Positions 42,736-55,426 of a stretch of DNA of 64,000 nt are shown piece by piece. Position 1 is the first letter of the stretch. Each line of letters begins with the position of its first letter. Below the pieces are notes generated by a model. It was not told the DNA's origin, searched no databases, and saw only the letters and a list, made by a program, of their open reading frames with translations. The position numbers and the translations under genes are program-made. Origin of the DNA: Pasteurella testudinis DSM 23072 (GTDB lineage: Bacteria > Pseudomonadota > Gammaproteobacteria > Enterobacterales > Pasteurellaceae); contig NZ_FWWV01000046.1 in NCBI RefSeq assembly GCF_900176075.1, positions 62,001-126,000 on the forward strand, in the 5' to 3' direction.

Positions 42736-43548
42736 TTAATCTTCATTCGTTTCCGCCGGTGCCGGCTCTACCTGTGGCAGCGGCTTAAAGCCGACTGCAG
42801 CACCGCTGTTATAACGCAAATCGACATAATCCAACGCCTGCTGTTCAGGCACTTCAATCTGCGGATAAATCGTTGCAAAGCGTTCGATTTTTTGCTGCCA
42901 CTCCCCGCGCCCCAGCTTCAAAATAATGCCGTTGCTCAGGCTCACCTGCCAAGCCCCGCGTCCGTCGATTTGCATCGTCTGCAAAGTCATGTTTTTTGCT
43001 TTTAACGCATTGCTGATTTGATACCAGGCAGACAACACCTCGCGGCTTTGGAAATCATTGCCCTGCAAGGCCGGCAGCTGTAAATTTCCGCGTTTTTCTT
43101 CCGGCAGGCTGAAAATCGCGCCGTCCGCCGCCAATAATTGTTTGTCATTCCAAAAAGCCACCGGCGAATATTCCGCTACCGCAATACTTAATTTATTCGG
43201 CCAGATTTTGCGCACCAGCGCCCCTCTCACCCACGGCATTTTTTCTATTTGCTGTTGAACTTCTTTGACATCTTGTGAAAAATAACCTTTCAATTCGCCA
43301 AACTGCAACAAACTGTCGCGAATATCGTTATAAGCAGTATATTTCGGCTGCCCGACCACGGCGAAAGAATTAATCGGCTGTGAATCTAAGTATTCCAAAA
43401 AATCGTGCCAATGTGTGTAGCAATAATAACCAAATCCTACGCATAATATCACAAATAACGATTTAAACGGCAGAAAAAACTTAAAATCGCTCTCTTCCGT
43501 TGCTTGTGACGGGCTGCGTTGTTGAACACGGTTAGGTCTTACTGCCAT
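42736..43548 (-). CDS. ftsQ: Cell division protein FtsQ
   Basis: A 270-residue bitopic protein with a cytoplasmic start, one membrane segment ('FKSLFVILCVGFGYYCYTH'), a POTRA domain ('INSFAVVGQPKYTAYNDIRD') and the FtsQ/DivIB beta domain. With FtsB and FtsL it links early and late divisome proteins in the periplasm. It lies between ddl and ftsA. Confidence 0.95.
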   Translation of the reverse strand: MAVRPNRVQQRSPSQATEESDFKFFLPFKSLFVILCVGFGYYCYTHWHDFLEYLDSQPINSFAVVGQPKYTAYNDIRDSLLQFGELKGYFSQDVKEVQQQIEKMPWVRGALVRKIWPNKLSIAVAEYSPVAFWNDKQLLAADGAIFSLPEEKRGNLQLPALQGNDFQSREVLSAWYQISNALKAKNMTLQTMQIDGRGAWQVSLSNGIILKLGRGEWQQKIERFATIYPQIEVPEQQALDYVDLRYNSGAAVGFKPLPQVEPAPAETNED

Positions 43549-43550
43549 AA

Positions 43551-44474
43551 CTATACACTCAGCTCCAAAATCTTCACTACCAGCTGCTCGAAACTGTAAC
43601 CTTTTACCTTAGCCGCCATAGGGAACAAGCTGTGGCTGGTCATGCCCGGCGTGGTATTGACTTCGACCAGATTAAACCGCCCTTCAGCATCGGTCATCAC
43701 GTCAACCCGACTCCAGCCGCGGCAACCGACACTGTCATATGCCAATTTGACTAAATTTTTCAATTCTTGCTCGCGTCCGTCACTTAAACCGGACGGGCAA
43801 AAATATTGGGTCTCGTCAGAAATATATTTGGCGTCATAGTCATAAAATTCGCCTTGCGGTACAATGCGAATCGCCGGCAACACTTCGCCGTCCAGCACCG
43901 GCACGGAATACTCTTCCCCTGCCAGCCATTCTTCGATCAGCACGGTTTCATCATACTGAAACGCATATTCGACTGCACTTTGCAGATCGTCACCGCACTT
44001 CACTTTAGTCAGCCCGACGCTGGAGCCTTCCAATGACGGCTTGACCATCAGCGGCAAGCCCAAACGGGCAACGATCCGCTGCGCATCAAAATCCGCAAAA
44101 TTGGATTTGGTCACCACTTCCATCTCGGCCACCGGCAAGCCGAAGCCTTTCCACAGCATTTTGGTGCGCATTTTATCCATGGTTAATGACGAGGATAACA
44201 AACCGCAGCCGGTATAAGGAATGCCCAAAAATTCCAACACGCCTTGTACCGTGCCGTCTTCGCCACCACGGCCATGCAAAATATTGAACGCACGTTCAAA
44301 TCCCTGTAATTTCAGCTGCTCCAAGCCGATCTCTTTAGGATCAACTCCATGGGCGTTAAAGCCTTGGTTTTGCAATGCTTCCAGTACCGCTCTGCCCGAA
44401 TTTAACGAGACTTCGCGCTCTGCCGATGTACCGCCGTATAACACCGCGATTTTTTGTTGTTTTAAAGGTTTCAT
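43551..44474 (-). CDS. ddl: D-alanine–D-alanine ligase
   Basis: A 307-residue ATP-grasp ligase making D-Ala-D-Ala for the peptidoglycan stem. It shows '[20 protein letters not shown]', '[20 protein letters not shown]' and '[20 protein letters not shown]' followed by PGMT. It is the DdlB type, placed between murC and ftsQ and separated from ftsQ by 2 bp. Confidence 0.97.
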   Translation of the reverse strand: MKPLKQQKIAVLYGGTSAEREVSLNSGRAVLEALQNQGFNAHGVDPKEIGLEQLKLQGFERAFNILHGRGGEDGTVQGVLEFLGIPYTGCGLLSSSLTMDKMRTKMLWKGFGLPVAEMEVVTKSNFADFDAQRIVARLGLPLMVKPSLEGSSVGLTKVKCGDDLQSAVEYAFQYDETVLIEEWLAGEEYSVPVLDGEVLPAIRIVPQGEFYDYDAKYISDETQYFCPSGLSDGREQELKNLVKLAYDSVGCRGWSRVDVMTDAEGRFNLVEVNTTPGMTSHSLFPMAAKVKGYSFEQLVVKILELSV

Positions 44475-44492
44475 TAATTTGCCTGCTGTCTG

Positions 44493-45935
44493 TTATTTTT
44501 TGTTATTATTCCACAAATCCACCAAATGACGGGATAATTTACTTACACTGCCGGCGCCTTGCGCCAACACCAAATCGCCATTTTGTAATACTTGCTCCAT
44601 AATCTGCGGTAATTTTTCGGCATCGGATAATAAAATCGGATCGACTTTGCCCAAATTGCGAATCGAACGGCATAACGCGCGGCTGTCCGCACCGGCAATC
44701 GGCTCTTCGCCCGCCGCATACACTTCCAGCATGATCAGCACGTCGACATTCGACAACACCTGCACAAAATCGTCGAACAGATCACGGGTGCGCGAATAGC
44801 GGTGCGGTTGGAACACCATCACTACCCGTTTATCCTGCCAACCGGAACGTGCCGCCTCAATCGTAACATTGACTTCGGTCGGGTGGTGTCCATAATCGTC
44901 CACCAACATCACGTTGCCGCACGGCCGTTCAAACACGCCGAGCTGATCAAAACGGCGCCCCGCGCCTTGGAAATCAGCAAGTGCGGTCAAAATCGCCTCG
45001 TCGCCAATCCCTTCTTCTTTTGCCACCGCCAACGCAGCGGTCGCATTCAGCGCATTGTGTTTACCCGGCACATTCAATACCAGCGAAATGCGTTTGCCGG
45101 ACGGATAAATGACGTCGTACAAGCCCTGAAATGCGGTTTGACGGTAGTTTTCAATCCGATAATCGGCGTGTTGGCTGAAACCGTAAGTGATCACTTGTCG
45201 CCCGACGCTTGGGATAATCTCTTCCAATTCTTTGTCGTCGGCACACATCACCGCCAAACCGTAAAACGGCAGATTGTGCAGGAAATCAATATAGGTTTGT
45301 TTCATCTTGGCGAAACTGCCCTGATAAGTTTCCATATGATCCGGTTCGATGTTCGTGACCACCGAGACCATCGGCTGCAAATGCAGGAACGAGGCATCAC
45401 TTTCATCGGCTTCTGCGATTAAATAACGGCTCAACCCCAAATGCGCATTCGTACCTGCCGATTTCACCAAACCGCCATTGACAAAAGTCGGATCCAAACC
45501 GGCTTGGGCATAAATCATCGCAATCATTGCAGTGGTCGTGGTTTTGCCGTGCGTACCGGCAATGGCAATGCCGTGACGGAAACGCATGATCTCCGCCAAC
45601 ATCTGCGCCCGTTGGATCACCGGAATCCGCGCTTCGCGTGCGGCAACCACTTCCGGATTATCGGCTTTAATCGCACTGGACACCACCACCACACTGGCTT
45701 CCTTCACATTGGCGGCTTCATGTTTAAAAAAGATTTTCGCGCCTAAATTTGCCAAGCGTTGCGTGACGGCACCATCGGCAATATCCGAGCCGGTAATCAT
45801 ATAACCTTCATTTAGCAGCACTTCGGCAATGCCGCCCATGCCCGCACCGCCGATCCCGACGAAATGGATCTGTTTCACCCGACGCATGCCCGGCACAAAA
45901 TCTCTCAGGCGTGTTTGAAAATCATGTTCTGTCAT
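44493..45935 (-). CDS. murC: UDP-MurNAc–L-alanine ligase MurC
   Basis: A 480-residue Mur ligase adding L-Ala to UDP-MurNAc in the cytoplasm. The N-terminal '[20 protein letters not shown]' binds the nucleotide sugar, and '[14 protein letters not shown]' is the ATP loop near residue 128. '[12 protein letters not shown]' is the MurC-specific motif. It follows murG across a 115-bp gap, the widest inside the cluster apart from none of similar size. Confidence 0.97.
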   Translation of the reverse strand: MTEHDFQTRLRDFVPGMRRVKQIHFVGIGGAGMGGIAEVLLNEGYMITGSDIADGAVTQRLANLGAKIFFKHEAANVKEASVVVVSSAIKADNPEVVAAREARIPVIQRAQMLAEIMRFRHGIAIAGTHGKTTTTAMIAMIYAQAGLDPTFVNGGLVKSAGTNAHLGLSRYLIAEADESDASFLHLQPMVSVVTNIEPDHMETYQGSFAKMKQTYIDFLHNLPFYGLAVMCADDKELEEIIPSVGRQVITYGFSQHADYRIENYRQTAFQGLYDVIYPSGKRISLVLNVPGKHNALNATAALAVAKEEGIGDEAILTALADFQGAGRRFDQLGVFERPCGNVMLVDDYGHHPTEVNVTIEAARSGWQDKRVVMVFQPHRYSRTRDLFDDFVQVLSNVDVLIMLEVYAAGEEPIAGADSRALCRSIRNLGKVDPILLSDAEKLPQIMEQVLQNGDLVLAQGAGSVSKLSRHLVDLWNNNKK

Positions 45936-45994
45936 TGTTTGTTCTCTAATTTTGTCCGAACACGATTTTCAATCGTACTCGGTTAAGCATTGGT

Positions 45995-46017
45995 GAGAGG
46001 CTTTCCCTCTCTTTTTT
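45995..46017 (+). terminator. Terminator-like hairpin antisense to the dcw cluster
   Basis: GAGAGG (45995–46000) and CCTCTC (46006–46011) with a CTTTC loop are followed by a T-run on the plus strand. The genes here run on the minus strand, so the structure points against them. It sits in the murG–murC gap. Confidence 0.5.
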
Positions 46018-46050
46018 AATTCCTAAAAAGGAACGGCTAATCTATTTACT

Positions 46051-47106
46051 TTACTGGGCGACACTGATAATCACATCGGCAACCCGATCAGCGGCAAGCG
46101 GTTTTGCCATCGTTTTGGCTTTCTCCGCCATTGTCGCTAATTGTTTACGATCCAGCTGCGACAAAAGTGCGGTAATCCGTGCGGCGTTCAGCTCGTTTTG
46201 CGGCACAATCGTTGCTGCGCCGGCTTCGGCTAAATAACACGCATTCAAATATTGTTGTTGATCTTTATGCTGAAACGGCACAAAAATCGCCGCAGCACCT
46301 ACCGCGGCAATTTCCGACACGGTTAATGCGCCGGAACGGCAAATAATCACATCCGCCCACGCATAGGCTTGCGCCATATCGTCGATAAATTCCGTCACCA
46401 GTACCTTAGCATTGTCAGGATAACGGGCTTGGATACTGTCGACATTACCTTGCCCGACCTGATGACGAATCTCCAGCGGCTGATCATATTGTTTCACCAC
46501 TTCCGGCATCAATAAATTCAACACTCTCGCGCCCTGACTACCGCCGACCACCAGCACTTTCAACGCACCGTCACGGGCGGCATACCGCACTTTGGGTTCC
46601 GGCTGTTCAAATAATGCCTGCCGTACCGGATTGCCGACGACTTCCGCCTGCGCAAACGCATTGGGAAAAGCCTGTAACACTCTGGTCGCAATTTTTGCCA
46701 GCCATTTATTGGTTAAACCGGCGATCGCATTTTGTTCGTGCAGCACAATCGGCACCCCGCATAATTTGGCGGCGATTCCGCCCGGCCCTGAGACATAGCC
46801 GCCCATTCCCAACACCGCATGCGGTTGGTAATCTTTGATAATTTTCCGCGCCTGCCACACTGCACGGGTGATCGCAAACGGCGCAACCAACAGCGCTTTT
46901 AAGCCTTTGCCGCGCAAGCCCGAAATTTGGATAAATTCAATCGGAATGCCGTGTTTCGGCACTAAGCTGGCTTCCATGCGGTCTTGAGTGCCAAGCCAGC
47001 AGATCTGCCAGCCTTGTTGTTGTAATTTTTGTGCCACCGCAATTGCCGGAAAAACATGACCGCCGGTGCCGCCAGCCATGACTAATAACCGTTTCTGTTC
47101 CGCCAT
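46051..47106 (-). CDS. murG: Lipid II synthase MurG
   Basis: A 351-residue GT28 glycosyltransferase that adds GlcNAc to lipid I on the inner face of the membrane. It has '[20 protein letters not shown]' at the start, '[16 protein letters not shown]', '[12 protein letters not shown]', and '[20 protein letters not shown]' in the UDP-GlcNAc site. It abuts ftsW directly. Confidence 0.97.
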   Translation of the reverse strand: MAEQKRLLVMAGGTGGHVFPAIAVAQKLQQQGWQICWLGTQDRMEASLVPKHGIPIEFIQISGLRGKGLKALLVAPFAITRAVWQARKIIKDYQPHAVLGMGGYVSGPGGIAAKLCGVPIVLHEQNAIAGLTNKWLAKIATRVLQAFPNAFAQAEVVGNPVRQALFEQPEPKVRYAARDGALKVLVVGGSQGARVLNLLMPEVVKQYDQPLEIRHQVGQGNVDSIQARYPDNAKVLVTEFIDDMAQAYAWADVIICRSGALTVSEIAAVGAAAIFVPFQHKDQQQYLNACYLAEAGAATIVPQNELNAARITALLSQLDRKQLATMAEKAKTMAKPLAADRVADVIISVAQ

Positions 47107-48294
47107 TTAATCGTCCCTCAAATGAGCATGACCGCGCATCAGGCGGTTTTCATGATCAATCCGTAGTAAAATCGCAATCACCAAGGCATTAATAATCAAA
47201 CTGGATCCGCCGTAACTGACAAACGGGAAAGTAAAGCCTTTGGTCGGCAACAGTCCCATGGTCATGCCTAAGTTAAATGCGCCCTGAAAGAAAAACCAAG
47301 CGACCACCCCAAAAGCGAAATAACCGCCGAACCGCTGTTCCAGCAACAATGATTCTTTGCCGATTTTCAGAATGCGGAACAGTAACAGCGTAAACAACAC
47401 GATCACGGCGATAATCCCGATTAGACCAAACTCCTCGCCGACAATCGCCATAATAAAATCGGTATGTGCTTCCGGCAGATACTCTAATTTTTGAATCGAG
47501 TTCCCCAAGCCGGTTCCCCAAAATTCACCCCGTCCGAAAGCAATCAATGAGTTGCTTAACTGAAAGCCGGAACCGAACGGATCGGCAAACGGATCGGTGT
47601 AAGACGTCAGCCGCTTCAAGCGGTATTCGGAGGTCAGAATCAAGAGATAAATGGCAAAAAATCCGGCGACCGCCAACGCAATAAACTGGAAAATTTTCGC
47701 TCCGACCATAAACAGCATCATGAAGACGATGAAGCCCAGCACGACACTGCTGCCCAAATCGGGCTGAAATAGCAGAAAAGCGGAAATCAGAATCAACACC
47801 AACGTCGGTTTGACCACGCTCAACTGCTTGCTGCGCACTTCCTCGTAACGGCGCACAAAATAGCTGGACAAATAACAAATCAGCGCAAATTTTACAAATT
47901 CCGCCGGCTGAAAATTAAACAGTACCAGCGGAATCCAGCGTCTTGCGCCGTTTACGGTTCTGCCGATCCCCGGCACCAGCACCAATATCAGCAACAGCAA
48001 GGCAATCAGCAACAGATACGGACTCCACTTTTCCCATTTTTCGACCGGAATAAACACGAATACATAGGCGGTCAGGCAAGCCAGCACCACATAAACCAGA
48101 TCACGCAGGGCAAAATGAAACGGATCGTCATACAAGCGGCTGCCTTCCGCCACCGATGCCGAGGTGATCACGATAAAACCCAACGTCATCAAAGAAAGAA
48201 ACAGCCAGAATAAGGCACGGTCATATAGCAGATTACTTGGCGTTACTCTGAACCAACGTTCCGTTTCGCTTTTCAGCCAATTCAAGCTGGACAT
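47107..48294 (-). CDS. ftsW: Septal glycan polymerase FtsW
   Basis: A 395-residue SEDS-family membrane protein with about ten membrane segments. It polymerises lipid II at the septum together with FtsI. The SEDS blocks 'GARRWIPLVLFNFQPAEFVK', 'EAHTDFIMAIVGEEFG', and 'PTKGFTFPFVSYGGSSLI' are present, including the catalytic-type Asp region. It overlaps murD by one base. Confidence 0.96.
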   Translation of the reverse strand: MSSLNWLKSETERWFRVTPSNLLYDRALFWLFLSLMTLGFIVITSASVAEGSRLYDDPFHFALRDLVYVVLACLTAYVFVFIPVEKWEKWSPYLLLIALLLLILVLVPGIGRTVNGARRWIPLVLFNFQPAEFVKFALICYLSSYFVRRYEEVRSKQLSVVKPTLVLILISAFLLFQPDLGSSVVLGFIVFMMLFMVGAKIFQFIALAVAGFFAIYLLILTSEYRLKRLTSYTDPFADPFGSGFQLSNSLIAFGRGEFWGTGLGNSIQKLEYLPEAHTDFIMAIVGEEFGLIGIIAVIVLFTLLLFRILKIGKESLLLEQRFGGYFAFGVVAWFFFQGAFNLGMTMGLLPTKGFTFPFVSYGGSSLIINALVIAILLRIDHENRLMRGHAHLRDD

Positions 48295-49616
48295 TATGCC
48301 TCCGCACCGGTTGCCAAGCGGGCAAATTCTGCCCCGCGCTGTTCAAAATTGGCAAATTGATCAAGGCTGGCACACGCCGGCGAAAGTAGCACCATATCGC
48401 CTGATTTCAATTGCGGACGCAAAGCGGCAACCGCACTTTGCATGGTGTCAAACAATTGGCTTTGTGCTGACAGTTGCACCAATTGCGCGCCGTCACGGCC
48501 AAAGCAGTAGAGTTGGATATCCGCTTGATTCACGGCTTTTGCCAATTCGGAAAAATCGGCGCCTTTGCCGTCGCCGCCGAGCAGTAAATATAGCGTTCCG
48601 ATCACATTCAATCCCTGTAACGCCGCGAGCGTGCTGCCGACATTGGTGGCTTTGGAATCATTAATCCAAATGATACCGCCTGCGCGCGTCACCAATTGGA
48701 AACGGTGTTCCAACCCCTTAAATTGCCGCAACGCCTGACAAGCCGCCGTGCGATCCACACCTGCCGCATCGCATAACGCCAACGCCGCCAAGGCATTCAT
48801 ATAATTATGCCGCCCCACCAGTTGCATTTCATCGGTGGCTAAAATCGTTTGGTTTTGAAAAGCAAGGAAAGTGCGGTTGTCTTGTTGTAATAAATGGTAG
48901 TCGCCCTGTGCGCCAAAACTTCGGGTCTTGACCGCACTTTGTTGAACAGCCTGAGTCAGCGGATCTTCCTCATTGATCACCGCCGTTTCCGCATGGTGAT
49001 AAATCGCTAACTTCGCTTGGCGATAGGTTTGCAAATCGGCATAGCGATCCATATGATCTTCGGTCACATTCAGCACCGTGGCGGCTTTGGCTTTCAATGA
49101 ACGCGTGGTTTCCAGCTGAAAACTGGACAATTCCAACACATACAGATCGCAATTTTGTTTTAATAATGACAGCGCCGGAATACCGATATTGCCGCCCATG
49201 CCGACCTTGATTCCGGCAGATTCCGCCATGGCATTAACCAGTGAAGTCACAGTGCTTTTGCCGTTGGAGCCGGTGATCGCAATAATCGGTTTATTGGTTG
49301 CACGGCAAAACAGTTCGATATCGCCGACAATTTCCACGCCGGCTTGAAGTGCGGTTTGCACTTCGGGGGTCGCCAAGGCTAACCCCGGGCTAATCACAAT
49401 CAGATCCGATTCTAATAACCATTGCTGCGGAATGCTGCCGAAATGCGCTTCTTTGACAAAATCCGGTAACGTTTGCGCCTGCTTACGGGTGTCGATCACG
49501 CGCAATTCAGCCCCTTTATCCGCAAAAAAGTCGATACAGGAAAGACCGCTCTTTCCTAACCCCAACACGGTTACCTTTTTCCCTTTATAATTATTTTCGG
49601 CGGAATCCCTGTTCAT
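48294..49616 (-). CDS. murD: UDP-MurNAc-L-Ala–D-Glu ligase MurD
   Basis: A 440-residue Mur ligase adding D-Glu. '[20 protein letters not shown]' starts the N-domain, '[14 protein letters not shown]' is the ATP loop, and '[20 protein letters not shown]' then 'ATN' marks MurD. It lies between mraY and ftsW in the cluster. Two or more uptake sequences fall inside the gene. Confidence 0.97.
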   Translation of the reverse strand: MNRDSAENNYKGKKVTVLGLGKSGLSCIDFFADKGAELRVIDTRKQAQTLPDFVKEAHFGSIPQQWLLESDLIVISPGLALATPEVQTALQAGVEIVGDIELFCRATNKPIIAITGSNGKSTVTSLVNAMAESAGIKVGMGGNIGIPALSLLKQNCDLYVLELSSFQLETTRSLKAKAATVLNVTEDHMDRYADLQTYRQAKLAIYHHAETAVINEEDPLTQAVQQSAVKTRSFGAQGDYHLLQQDNRTFLAFQNQTILATDEMQLVGRHNYMNALAALALCDAAGVDRTAACQALRQFKGLEHRFQLVTRAGGIIWINDSKATNVGSTLAALQGLNVIGTLYLLLGGDGKGADFSELAKAVNQADIQLYCFGRDGAQLVQLSAQSQLFDTMQSAVAALRPQLKSGDMVLLSPACASLDQFANFEQRGAEFARLATGAEA

Positions 49617-49643
49617 CTTACTGCAACCCTAAAAAAGTAAAAA

Positions 49644-50726
49644 TTAACGTAATTTCAATGTAATCAAACCGAGTAATACCAGCACCAATGAAATGATCCA
49701 AAAACGGATAATCACGCGCGGTTCCGGCCAGCCTTTTAATTCGAAATGGTGGTGAATCGGCGCCATGCGGAAAATACGCTGCTTGCGGATTTTATACGAG
49801 CCGACTTGCAGAATCACCGAAATCGTCTCCATCACAAACACGCCGCCCATAATCAGCAATAAAAACTCTTGCCGCACCAACACCGCAATCGTGCCTAATG
49901 CGCCGCCGAGCGCCAACGAACCGACATCGCCCATAAACACTTGCGCCGGATAGGTGTTGAACCATAAAAAGCCCAAACCGGCGCCGACAATCGCGGTGCA
50001 GACAATCACCAGTTCGGCGCTTAACTTAATATACGGAATATGCAGATAGTCGGCGAAATTGACGTTACCGGTCGCCCACGCCACGAAGGCAAATGCGCCG
50101 GCGACAAACACCGTCGGCATAATCGCCAAGCCGTCCAAACCGTCGGTTAAATTGACCGCATTACTGGTGCCGACAATCACGAAATACGCCAACACAATAT
50201 AGAACAAGCCCAACTGCGGCATAATCTCTTTAAAAAACGGCACGACCAACCTGGTCGCATTGGTGTCTTTCCCAATCGCATACATCGCGAAAATCGCCAC
50301 CAACGCCACCACCGACAGCCAGAAATATTTCCAACGCGCAATCAAGCCGTCGGTATTTTTATGCACCACTTTGCGGTAATCATCGACAAAACCGATTGCG
50401 CCGTAGCCGAACAGGACGAACAGCGTACACCAGACATAGGCATTGCTCAGATCCGCCCATAATAACGTACTGATCCCGATTGAAAACAGGATCATCACCC
50501 CACCCATGGTCGGCGTGCCGCGTTTGCTGAAATGGCTTTCCGGACCGTCATGACGCACTACTTGTCCGATTTGCAACATTTGCAAACGACGGATCACTTT
50601 CGGCCCGATCCATAAAGAAATTAAAAGTGCGGTCAAGAGCGCAATAATCGAACGGAAGGTCAAGTATGACACCACATTAAAAATGGAATGATATTGGACT
50701 AAATAATCCGCCAACCAAACTAACAT
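49644..50726 (-). CDS. mraY: Phospho-MurNAc-pentapeptide transferase MraY
   Basis: A 360-residue integral membrane enzyme with about ten segments that makes lipid I from UDP-MurNAc-pentapeptide and undecaprenyl phosphate. The catalytic '[17 protein letters not shown]' and '[14 protein letters not shown]' motifs are present, along with '[20 protein letters not shown]'. Its start overlaps the murF stop by 7 bp. Confidence 0.98.
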   Translation of the reverse strand: MLVWLADYLVQYHSIFNVVSYLTFRSIIALLTALLISLWIGPKVIRRLQMLQIGQVVRHDGPESHFSKRGTPTMGGVMILFSIGISTLLWADLSNAYVWCTLFVLFGYGAIGFVDDYRKVVHKNTDGLIARWKYFWLSVVALVAIFAMYAIGKDTNATRLVVPFFKEIMPQLGLFYIVLAYFVIVGTSNAVNLTDGLDGLAIMPTVFVAGAFAFVAWATGNVNFADYLHIPYIKLSAELVIVCTAIVGAGLGFLWFNTYPAQVFMGDVGSLALGGALGTIAVLVRQEFLLLIMGGVFVMETISVILQVGSYKIRKQRIFRMAPIHHHFELKGWPEPRVIIRFWIISLVLVLLGLITLKLR

Positions 50727-52105
50727 AATTTATCCTTTAATGAATCGATCACGGTTTCCATCTGCATACTGCGTGATCCCTTTGCCAACAACACGATATT
50801 CTTATTTTCATTTGATTGTTGTTGGATTTGCCGTTGTAAAAATAAGACCAAATCCGCTTTGTCGCCGAAGTGTTTTCCTTGCGACAAACGGCTGATCACC
50901 TCGCTTTGTACGCCAAAACTGACCACCAAATCCAGTTCTGCCTGCCGCACAAACTCCGCCACTTGTTGATGGCAAAGTTGACTATTTTCGCCTAATTCCG
51001 CCATATCGCCAACAACTAAAATGCGAAATCCGCGATAATTTTTTAAGACTGCCGCCGCCGATTGCATCGAATCAACGTTGGCATTGTAAGTATCGTCCAA
51101 AAACAAGAGGTTCGGCTTGATTTGAATCGGATATAGGCGGCCTTTGACCGCCTGTTTCTGCTCCAGACCGCACTTCACCTGCGCCAAATCCGCTCCGGCC
51201 AGCATCGAAAGTGCGGTTGCCGCCAAGGCATTACTGACATTATGCATGCCTAAATACGGCAGACTGATCGACGTATTCCCTTGCGGCGTACACAGCGCAA
51301 AATCCGCCCCTTGTTCATGCAAACGGATATCCACCGCATAAAAATCCGCCTCCGGCTGCGAAATCGAAAACGAGTAAGTGCGGTGGTTGCCGATTTCCTG
51401 CCGCCAATAGTCATCAAGATAGTGACAATCCAAATTAATCACCGCACAGCCACTGTGAACCAAGCCGCGATAAATTTCGCCTTTGGCTTGTGCGACGCCT
51501 TCAAGCGAACCAAAGCCCTCCAAATGCGCCGACGCAACATTATTGACTAACGCCACGTCCGGCTGCACCAACGCAGTGGTATAGGCAATTTCGCCGGCAT
51601 GGTTTGCCCCCAGTTCAATCACCGCAAATTGGTGTTGCGGTTCTAAACGTAATAAGGTTAGCGGCACGCCGATATCGTTATTAAAATTGCCTTGGGTAAA
51701 CAGCACCTCACCGCACTGTGCCAAAATCGCGGCGGTCATCTCTTTCACCGTGGTTTTGCCGGAAGAGCCGGTCATGGCAACGGTTTTCGGCGCTAATTCG
51801 GCTTTTAACCATTTCGCCAGTTGTCCCAACGCTAAACGCGTGTCGCTCACTCGCAGTTGCGGCACATCTAAAACATGGTCGGCTTTTTCCACCACCAGTG
51901 CGGCTGCGCCCTGTTCAATCGCTTGTGCCAAATAATCATGCGCATCGAAATTCGTACCTTTTAAAGCAAAAAACAGTGCATTTTCACCGGCTTTGCGCGT
52001 ATCGGTGGTGATTTGCGACACCTCGACCGCACTTGGTTCAGCGTCGGCATTAATCAACTCGGCGGACAAAATTTCCGCTACACGAGCAAGGTTTAAATTC
52101 ATCAT
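50720..52105 (-). CDS. murF: UDP-MurNAc-tripeptide–D-Ala-D-Ala ligase MurF
   Basis: A 461-residue Mur ligase that adds D-Ala-D-Ala made by Ddl. The ATP loop is '[18 protein letters not shown]' near residue 110, with '[10 protein letters not shown]'-like '[15 protein letters not shown]' and '[16 protein letters not shown]', both MurF marks. It follows murE after 5 bp. Confidence 0.97.
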   Translation of the reverse strand: MMNLNLARVAEILSAELINADAEPSAVEVSQITTDTRKAGENALFFALKGTNFDAHDYLAQAIEQGAAALVVEKADHVLDVPQLRVSDTRLALGQLAKWLKAELAPKTVAMTGSSGKTTVKEMTAAILAQCGEVLFTQGNFNNDIGVPLTLLRLEPQHQFAVIELGANHAGEIAYTTALVQPDVALVNNVASAHLEGFGSLEGVAQAKGEIYRGLVHSGCAVINLDCHYLDDYWRQEIGNHRTYSFSISQPEADFYAVDIRLHEQGADFALCTPQGNTSISLPYLGMHNVSNALAATALSMLAGADLAQVKCGLEQKQAVKGRLYPIQIKPNLLFLDDTYNANVDSMQSAAAVLKNYRGFRILVVGDMAELGENSQLCHQQVAEFVRQAELDLVVSFGVQSEVISRLSQGKHFGDKADLVLFLQRQIQQQSNENKNIVLLAKGSRSMQMETVIDSLKDKLC

Positions 52106-52110
52106 GCTTT

Positions 52111-53580
52111 TTATTCTGCTTGAAGTAATTGCTGCACAATTTCCCGATCGGAAAAGTGCAATTTGGTTTCGCCGATAATTTGATAATCCTCATGCCCTTT
52201 GCCGGCAATCAGAATCACATCATCGCCCTGCGCCCGTTGCAAGGCGTATTGCAGTGCCAACTCACGCCCATGAATGATCGTAGCGCCGTGCGGTTGTTTC
52301 AGTCCGGCGGCAATCTCTTGCAAAATCAGGCGAGGATCTTCAGTGCGTGGATTATCGTCGGTCAAAATCAGTTCATCAGCAAACTGCTCGGCAATTGCGC
52401 CCATTAGCGGTCGCTTACCGCGATCACGATCGCCGCCGCAACCGAACACGCACCATAACCGCCCTTTGCAATGCAACCTTGCCGCTTGCAGCGCTTGTTG
52501 CAACGCGTCCGGCGTATGGGCGTAATCGACAATGGCCATCGGTTTATCCGCCGCAGTAAACATCTCCATGCGTCCGCAAACACCGCTTAGCCGATTGACG
52601 CTTTCGCACAATTGTTGCAACGGATATCCCAACTGGAGCAAGGTTGCCGTCACCAGCAAAAGATTACTGACATTAAACGAACCGATTAAGCGGCTGTCTA
52701 ATTCGCCGTCCCCCCAACTGGATCGAAAAGCGATGCTCGCACCGCCTTCGTGATAATCAATCCGAGTCGCTTGCAAATAAGATACTTGGTTTAAGTGACG
52801 TTGCGGTTCGGCACTGACCGCAACCGCACTTGGCAATCGCGCCAGCCATTGTACCCCAATCGGATCATCGGCATTGATAATCCGATTGTCACACGCTAAT
52901 TCGTTGAATAAACGGAACTTCGCCTCGGCATAGGCTTGCATGGTTTGATGATAATCCAAATGGTCGCGGCTTAAATTAGTGAAAAGTGCGGTTTTGAAAT
53001 GCAAGGCTTCCACCCGATGCTGCACCAAGCCGTGTGATGACACTTCCATCACCGCCATCTCCGCCCCTTGGCGCACAAAATCGGCCAAATTAGCCTGCAC
53101 CTCGACCGCCGAGCCGGTGGTATTCGCCGCCTCAACGGTTTTTCCGTATAAGCCGTTGCCGATAGTACCCATCACCGCCGTGGTTTTGCCCAACAGTTGC
53201 CCCCATTGTGCCAATAATTGCGCAATGGTGGTTTTACCGTTGGTACCGGTCACGCCCAGCAAAATGAGCTGTGTCGAAGGGTGATGATAGAATTCTCCGG
53301 CGATCGCCGACAGATGTTGATCCAGTTGGTAATAATGAACAATCACAACGTTGTGTTGCGTTGTGATTGTCAAGTGTTGTTGCGGGTGTTCCGTCTGTGC
53401 CAGCACCGCACTTGCCCCGTTGGCAATCGCCTGCGGAATAAATTCGCGCCCGTCCCGTTGGTGTCCGAGCAGCGCAACAAACAGATCCCCGCGCTGTACT
53501 TTGCGGCTGTCGAGCTCAATGTGATTGAGTGACAGGCGGGAAAGTTCTGGCAGAGAAAAGAGCTTCGCCAATCTTTGCAT
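52111..53580 (-). CDS. murE: UDP-MurNAc-dipeptide–meso-DAP ligase MurE
   Basis: A 489-residue Mur ligase adding the third residue of the stem peptide. The ATP loop is '[18 protein letters not shown]', and '[12 protein letters not shown]' carries the DNPR motif diagnostic of meso-diaminopimelate specificity, as expected in a Gram-negative bacterium. It lies 9 bp after ftsI. Confidence 0.97.
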   Translation of the reverse strand: MQRLAKLFSLPELSRLSLNHIELDSRKVQRGDLFVALLGHQRDGREFIPQAIANGASAVLAQTEHPQQHLTITTQHNVVIVHYYQLDQHLSAIAGEFYHHPSTQLILLGVTGTNGKTTIAQLLAQWGQLLGKTTAVMGTIGNGLYGKTVEAANTTGSAVEVQANLADFVRQGAEMAVMEVSSHGLVQHRVEALHFKTALFTNLSRDHLDYHQTMQAYAEAKFRLFNELACDNRIINADDPIGVQWLARLPSAVAVSAEPQRHLNQVSYLQATRIDYHEGGASIAFRSSWGDGELDSRLIGSFNVSNLLLVTATLLQLGYPLQQLCESVNRLSGVCGRMEMFTAADKPMAIVDYAHTPDALQQALQAARLHCKGRLWCVFGCGGDRDRGKRPLMGAIAEQFADELILTDDNPRTEDPRLILQEIAAGLKQPHGATIIHGRELALQYALQRAQGDDVILIAGKGHEDYQIIGETKLHFSDREIVQQLLQAE

Positions 53581-53589
53581 AACCGCCCC

Positions 53590-55416
53590 TTAATTAATGT
53601 GATTCGGCTTTGAGGAAACAGAGGACTGTTGCTGATCCAAACGGATAATCCGCGCCGCCGTTTCTTCATCGCTCAAGGCGTCCGGTTTGATATTTTGCGA
53701 ACGCAGCGTATGTTCCATGATTTTTGAGAATACCGGCGCCGAAATCGCACCGCCGTAATATTTTCCGGCTTTCGGATCGTTAATCAGCACCACCAACGCA
53801 TAACGCGGATTGCTGAGCGGGGCGATGCCGGCGGTATACGCAATATATTTGTCCACATATTTGCCGTTTTCCAGCTTTTTCGCCGTGCCGGTTTTAATCC
53901 CGACCCGATAGCCTTCCACCATCGCTAATTTATTTTTAATCGCCACTTTTTCCATCATATTGACCACTTCACGGGTGATTTTTTCCGAATACACCCGTTC
54001 GCCGATGACCGGCGGATCAACTTTGGTGATCGACAGTGGACGATAAACACCGAAACTGCCTAAGGTGACATAGGCACGGGCGATTTGCAACGGCGTGGCA
54101 CTGATGCCGTAACCGTAAGCCACGTTAGCCCGTTCGATATCCGACCAGCGTTTACGCTCGGCATTCAACATGCCGGATTGTTCCCCGACCAAGCCCAAAT
54201 TGGTCGCCGCGCCCAAACCGGCGTGTTTATAGGTTTCCATCAACACGTTCGGCGCCATGCGCAGTGCCAAGCGGCTCACGCCGCGGTTACTGGAGTTTTC
54301 TAGAATTTGATCCAGCGTTTGTTTATCGCGCGGCGCCACATCTCTGACCTCGTGGCGGTTCAATACCAACGGTCCGGTATCAATCACTTCGTCGCGGCGT
54401 ACCACGCCTTGCTGAAGAGCGGTCAGCACCACGAACGGTTTGACGGTTGAGCCGGGCTCGAACGTATCGGTGATCGCACGGTTACGCATCAACTCCGCTT
54501 TTACGCCGGTGCGGTTATTCGGGTTATACGACGGCGCATTCGCCATCGCCAGCACTTCACCGGTGCGGATATCGACCAACACCGCCGTACCGGATTCGGC
54601 TTTATTTTCCGCCACCGCTTCCTTGATTTGACGATAAACCATCGATTGCAATTGTTCGTCGATACTTAAGGTCACGTTATGCGCATCATATTTTTTGGTG
54701 TCATCCACCGCTTCCACCATATTGCCGTAGCGGTCTTTACGGTAGGTGCGCGAACCGTCCTGCCCGATCAATAATTTATCAAAACTTTTCTCAATCCCTT
54801 CGATGCCCGCGCCGTCAATATTGGTGTAGCCGATCAGATGCGCGGTTTCTTCCACTTTCGGGTAAAAACGGCGGAATTCGGTCTGTAAAGTCACCCCCGG
54901 AATTTTTAATTCGCGGGCATAATTGGCGACACTCGGCGTCACCTGACGGGCAAGATAAAGAAAACGGCTTTTCGGGTTTTTGCTGATTTTTTCTTTCAAA
55001 GCCTTGTTGGAAACGCCGATAGCATCAGCCAGCGCCTTCCAGCGCTCCTGATCTTGCAGCGAACCTTTATCGAAGATCTCTTTCGGATCCGCCACCACGG
55101 AAAACATCTGTACACTGACCGACAGCCACTGACCGTTACGATCCAAAATCATACCGCGCGAAGAATGGATCGCCTGCGTGCGCAGCGAGCGTTTATCCGC
55201 TTCCTGATTCAGCTTGGCGGAGCTGCTGATTTGTACATCGACCGCCGTCGCCACCAATGACGCCATGCTGATCAGAATCACGCTGATCACCGTCCAATAG
55301 CGCCAGCTGACAAAAGTATTGAGCGGTTTCGCGGTGTTTTTCACGCTTCGGGTTGTTGCCGCACTATGATTAAGTTGCGCGCCCTGCCGATTTTTATTTT
55401 TTTTGAAAATAGCCAT
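53590..55416 (-). CDS. ftsI: Septal transpeptidase FtsI (PBP3)
   Basis: A 608-residue class-B penicillin-binding protein that cross-links septal peptidoglycan with FtsW. There is a cytoplasmic tail, one membrane segment (about 40–58), a dimer/pedestal region and the transpeptidase domain with catalytic Ser323 in 'EPGSTVKPF', the SSN motif near '[10 protein letters not shown]' and 'KTGTAKK'. I start at the ATG at 55416; a GTG three codons earlier is possible. It follows ftsL closely. Confidence 0.95.
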   Translation of the reverse strand: MAIFKKNKNRQGAQLNHSAATTRSVKNTAKPLNTFVSWRYWTVISVILISMASLVATAVDVQISSSAKLNQEADKRSLRTQAIHSSRGMILDRNGQWLSVSVQMFSVVADPKEIFDKGSLQDQERWKALADAIGVSNKALKEKISKNPKSRFLYLARQVTPSVANYARELKIPGVTLQTEFRRFYPKVEETAHLIGYTNIDGAGIEGIEKSFDKLLIGQDGSRTYRKDRYGNMVEAVDDTKKYDAHNVTLSIDEQLQSMVYRQIKEAVAENKAESGTAVLVDIRTGEVLAMANAPSYNPNNRTGVKAELMRNRAITDTFEPGSTVKPFVVLTALQQGVVRRDEVIDTGPLVLNRHEVRDVAPRDKQTLDQILENSSNRGVSRLALRMAPNVLMETYKHAGLGAATNLGLVGEQSGMLNAERKRWSDIERANVAYGYGISATPLQIARAYVTLGSFGVYRPLSITKVDPPVIGERVYSEKITREVVNMMEKVAIKNKLAMVEGYRVGIKTGTAKKLENGKYVDKYIAYTAGIAPLSNPRYALVVLINDPKAGKYYGGAISAPVFSKIMEHTLRSQNIKPDALSDEETAARIIRLDQQQSSVSSKPNHIN

Positions 55417-55426
55417 TGCCAGCACC

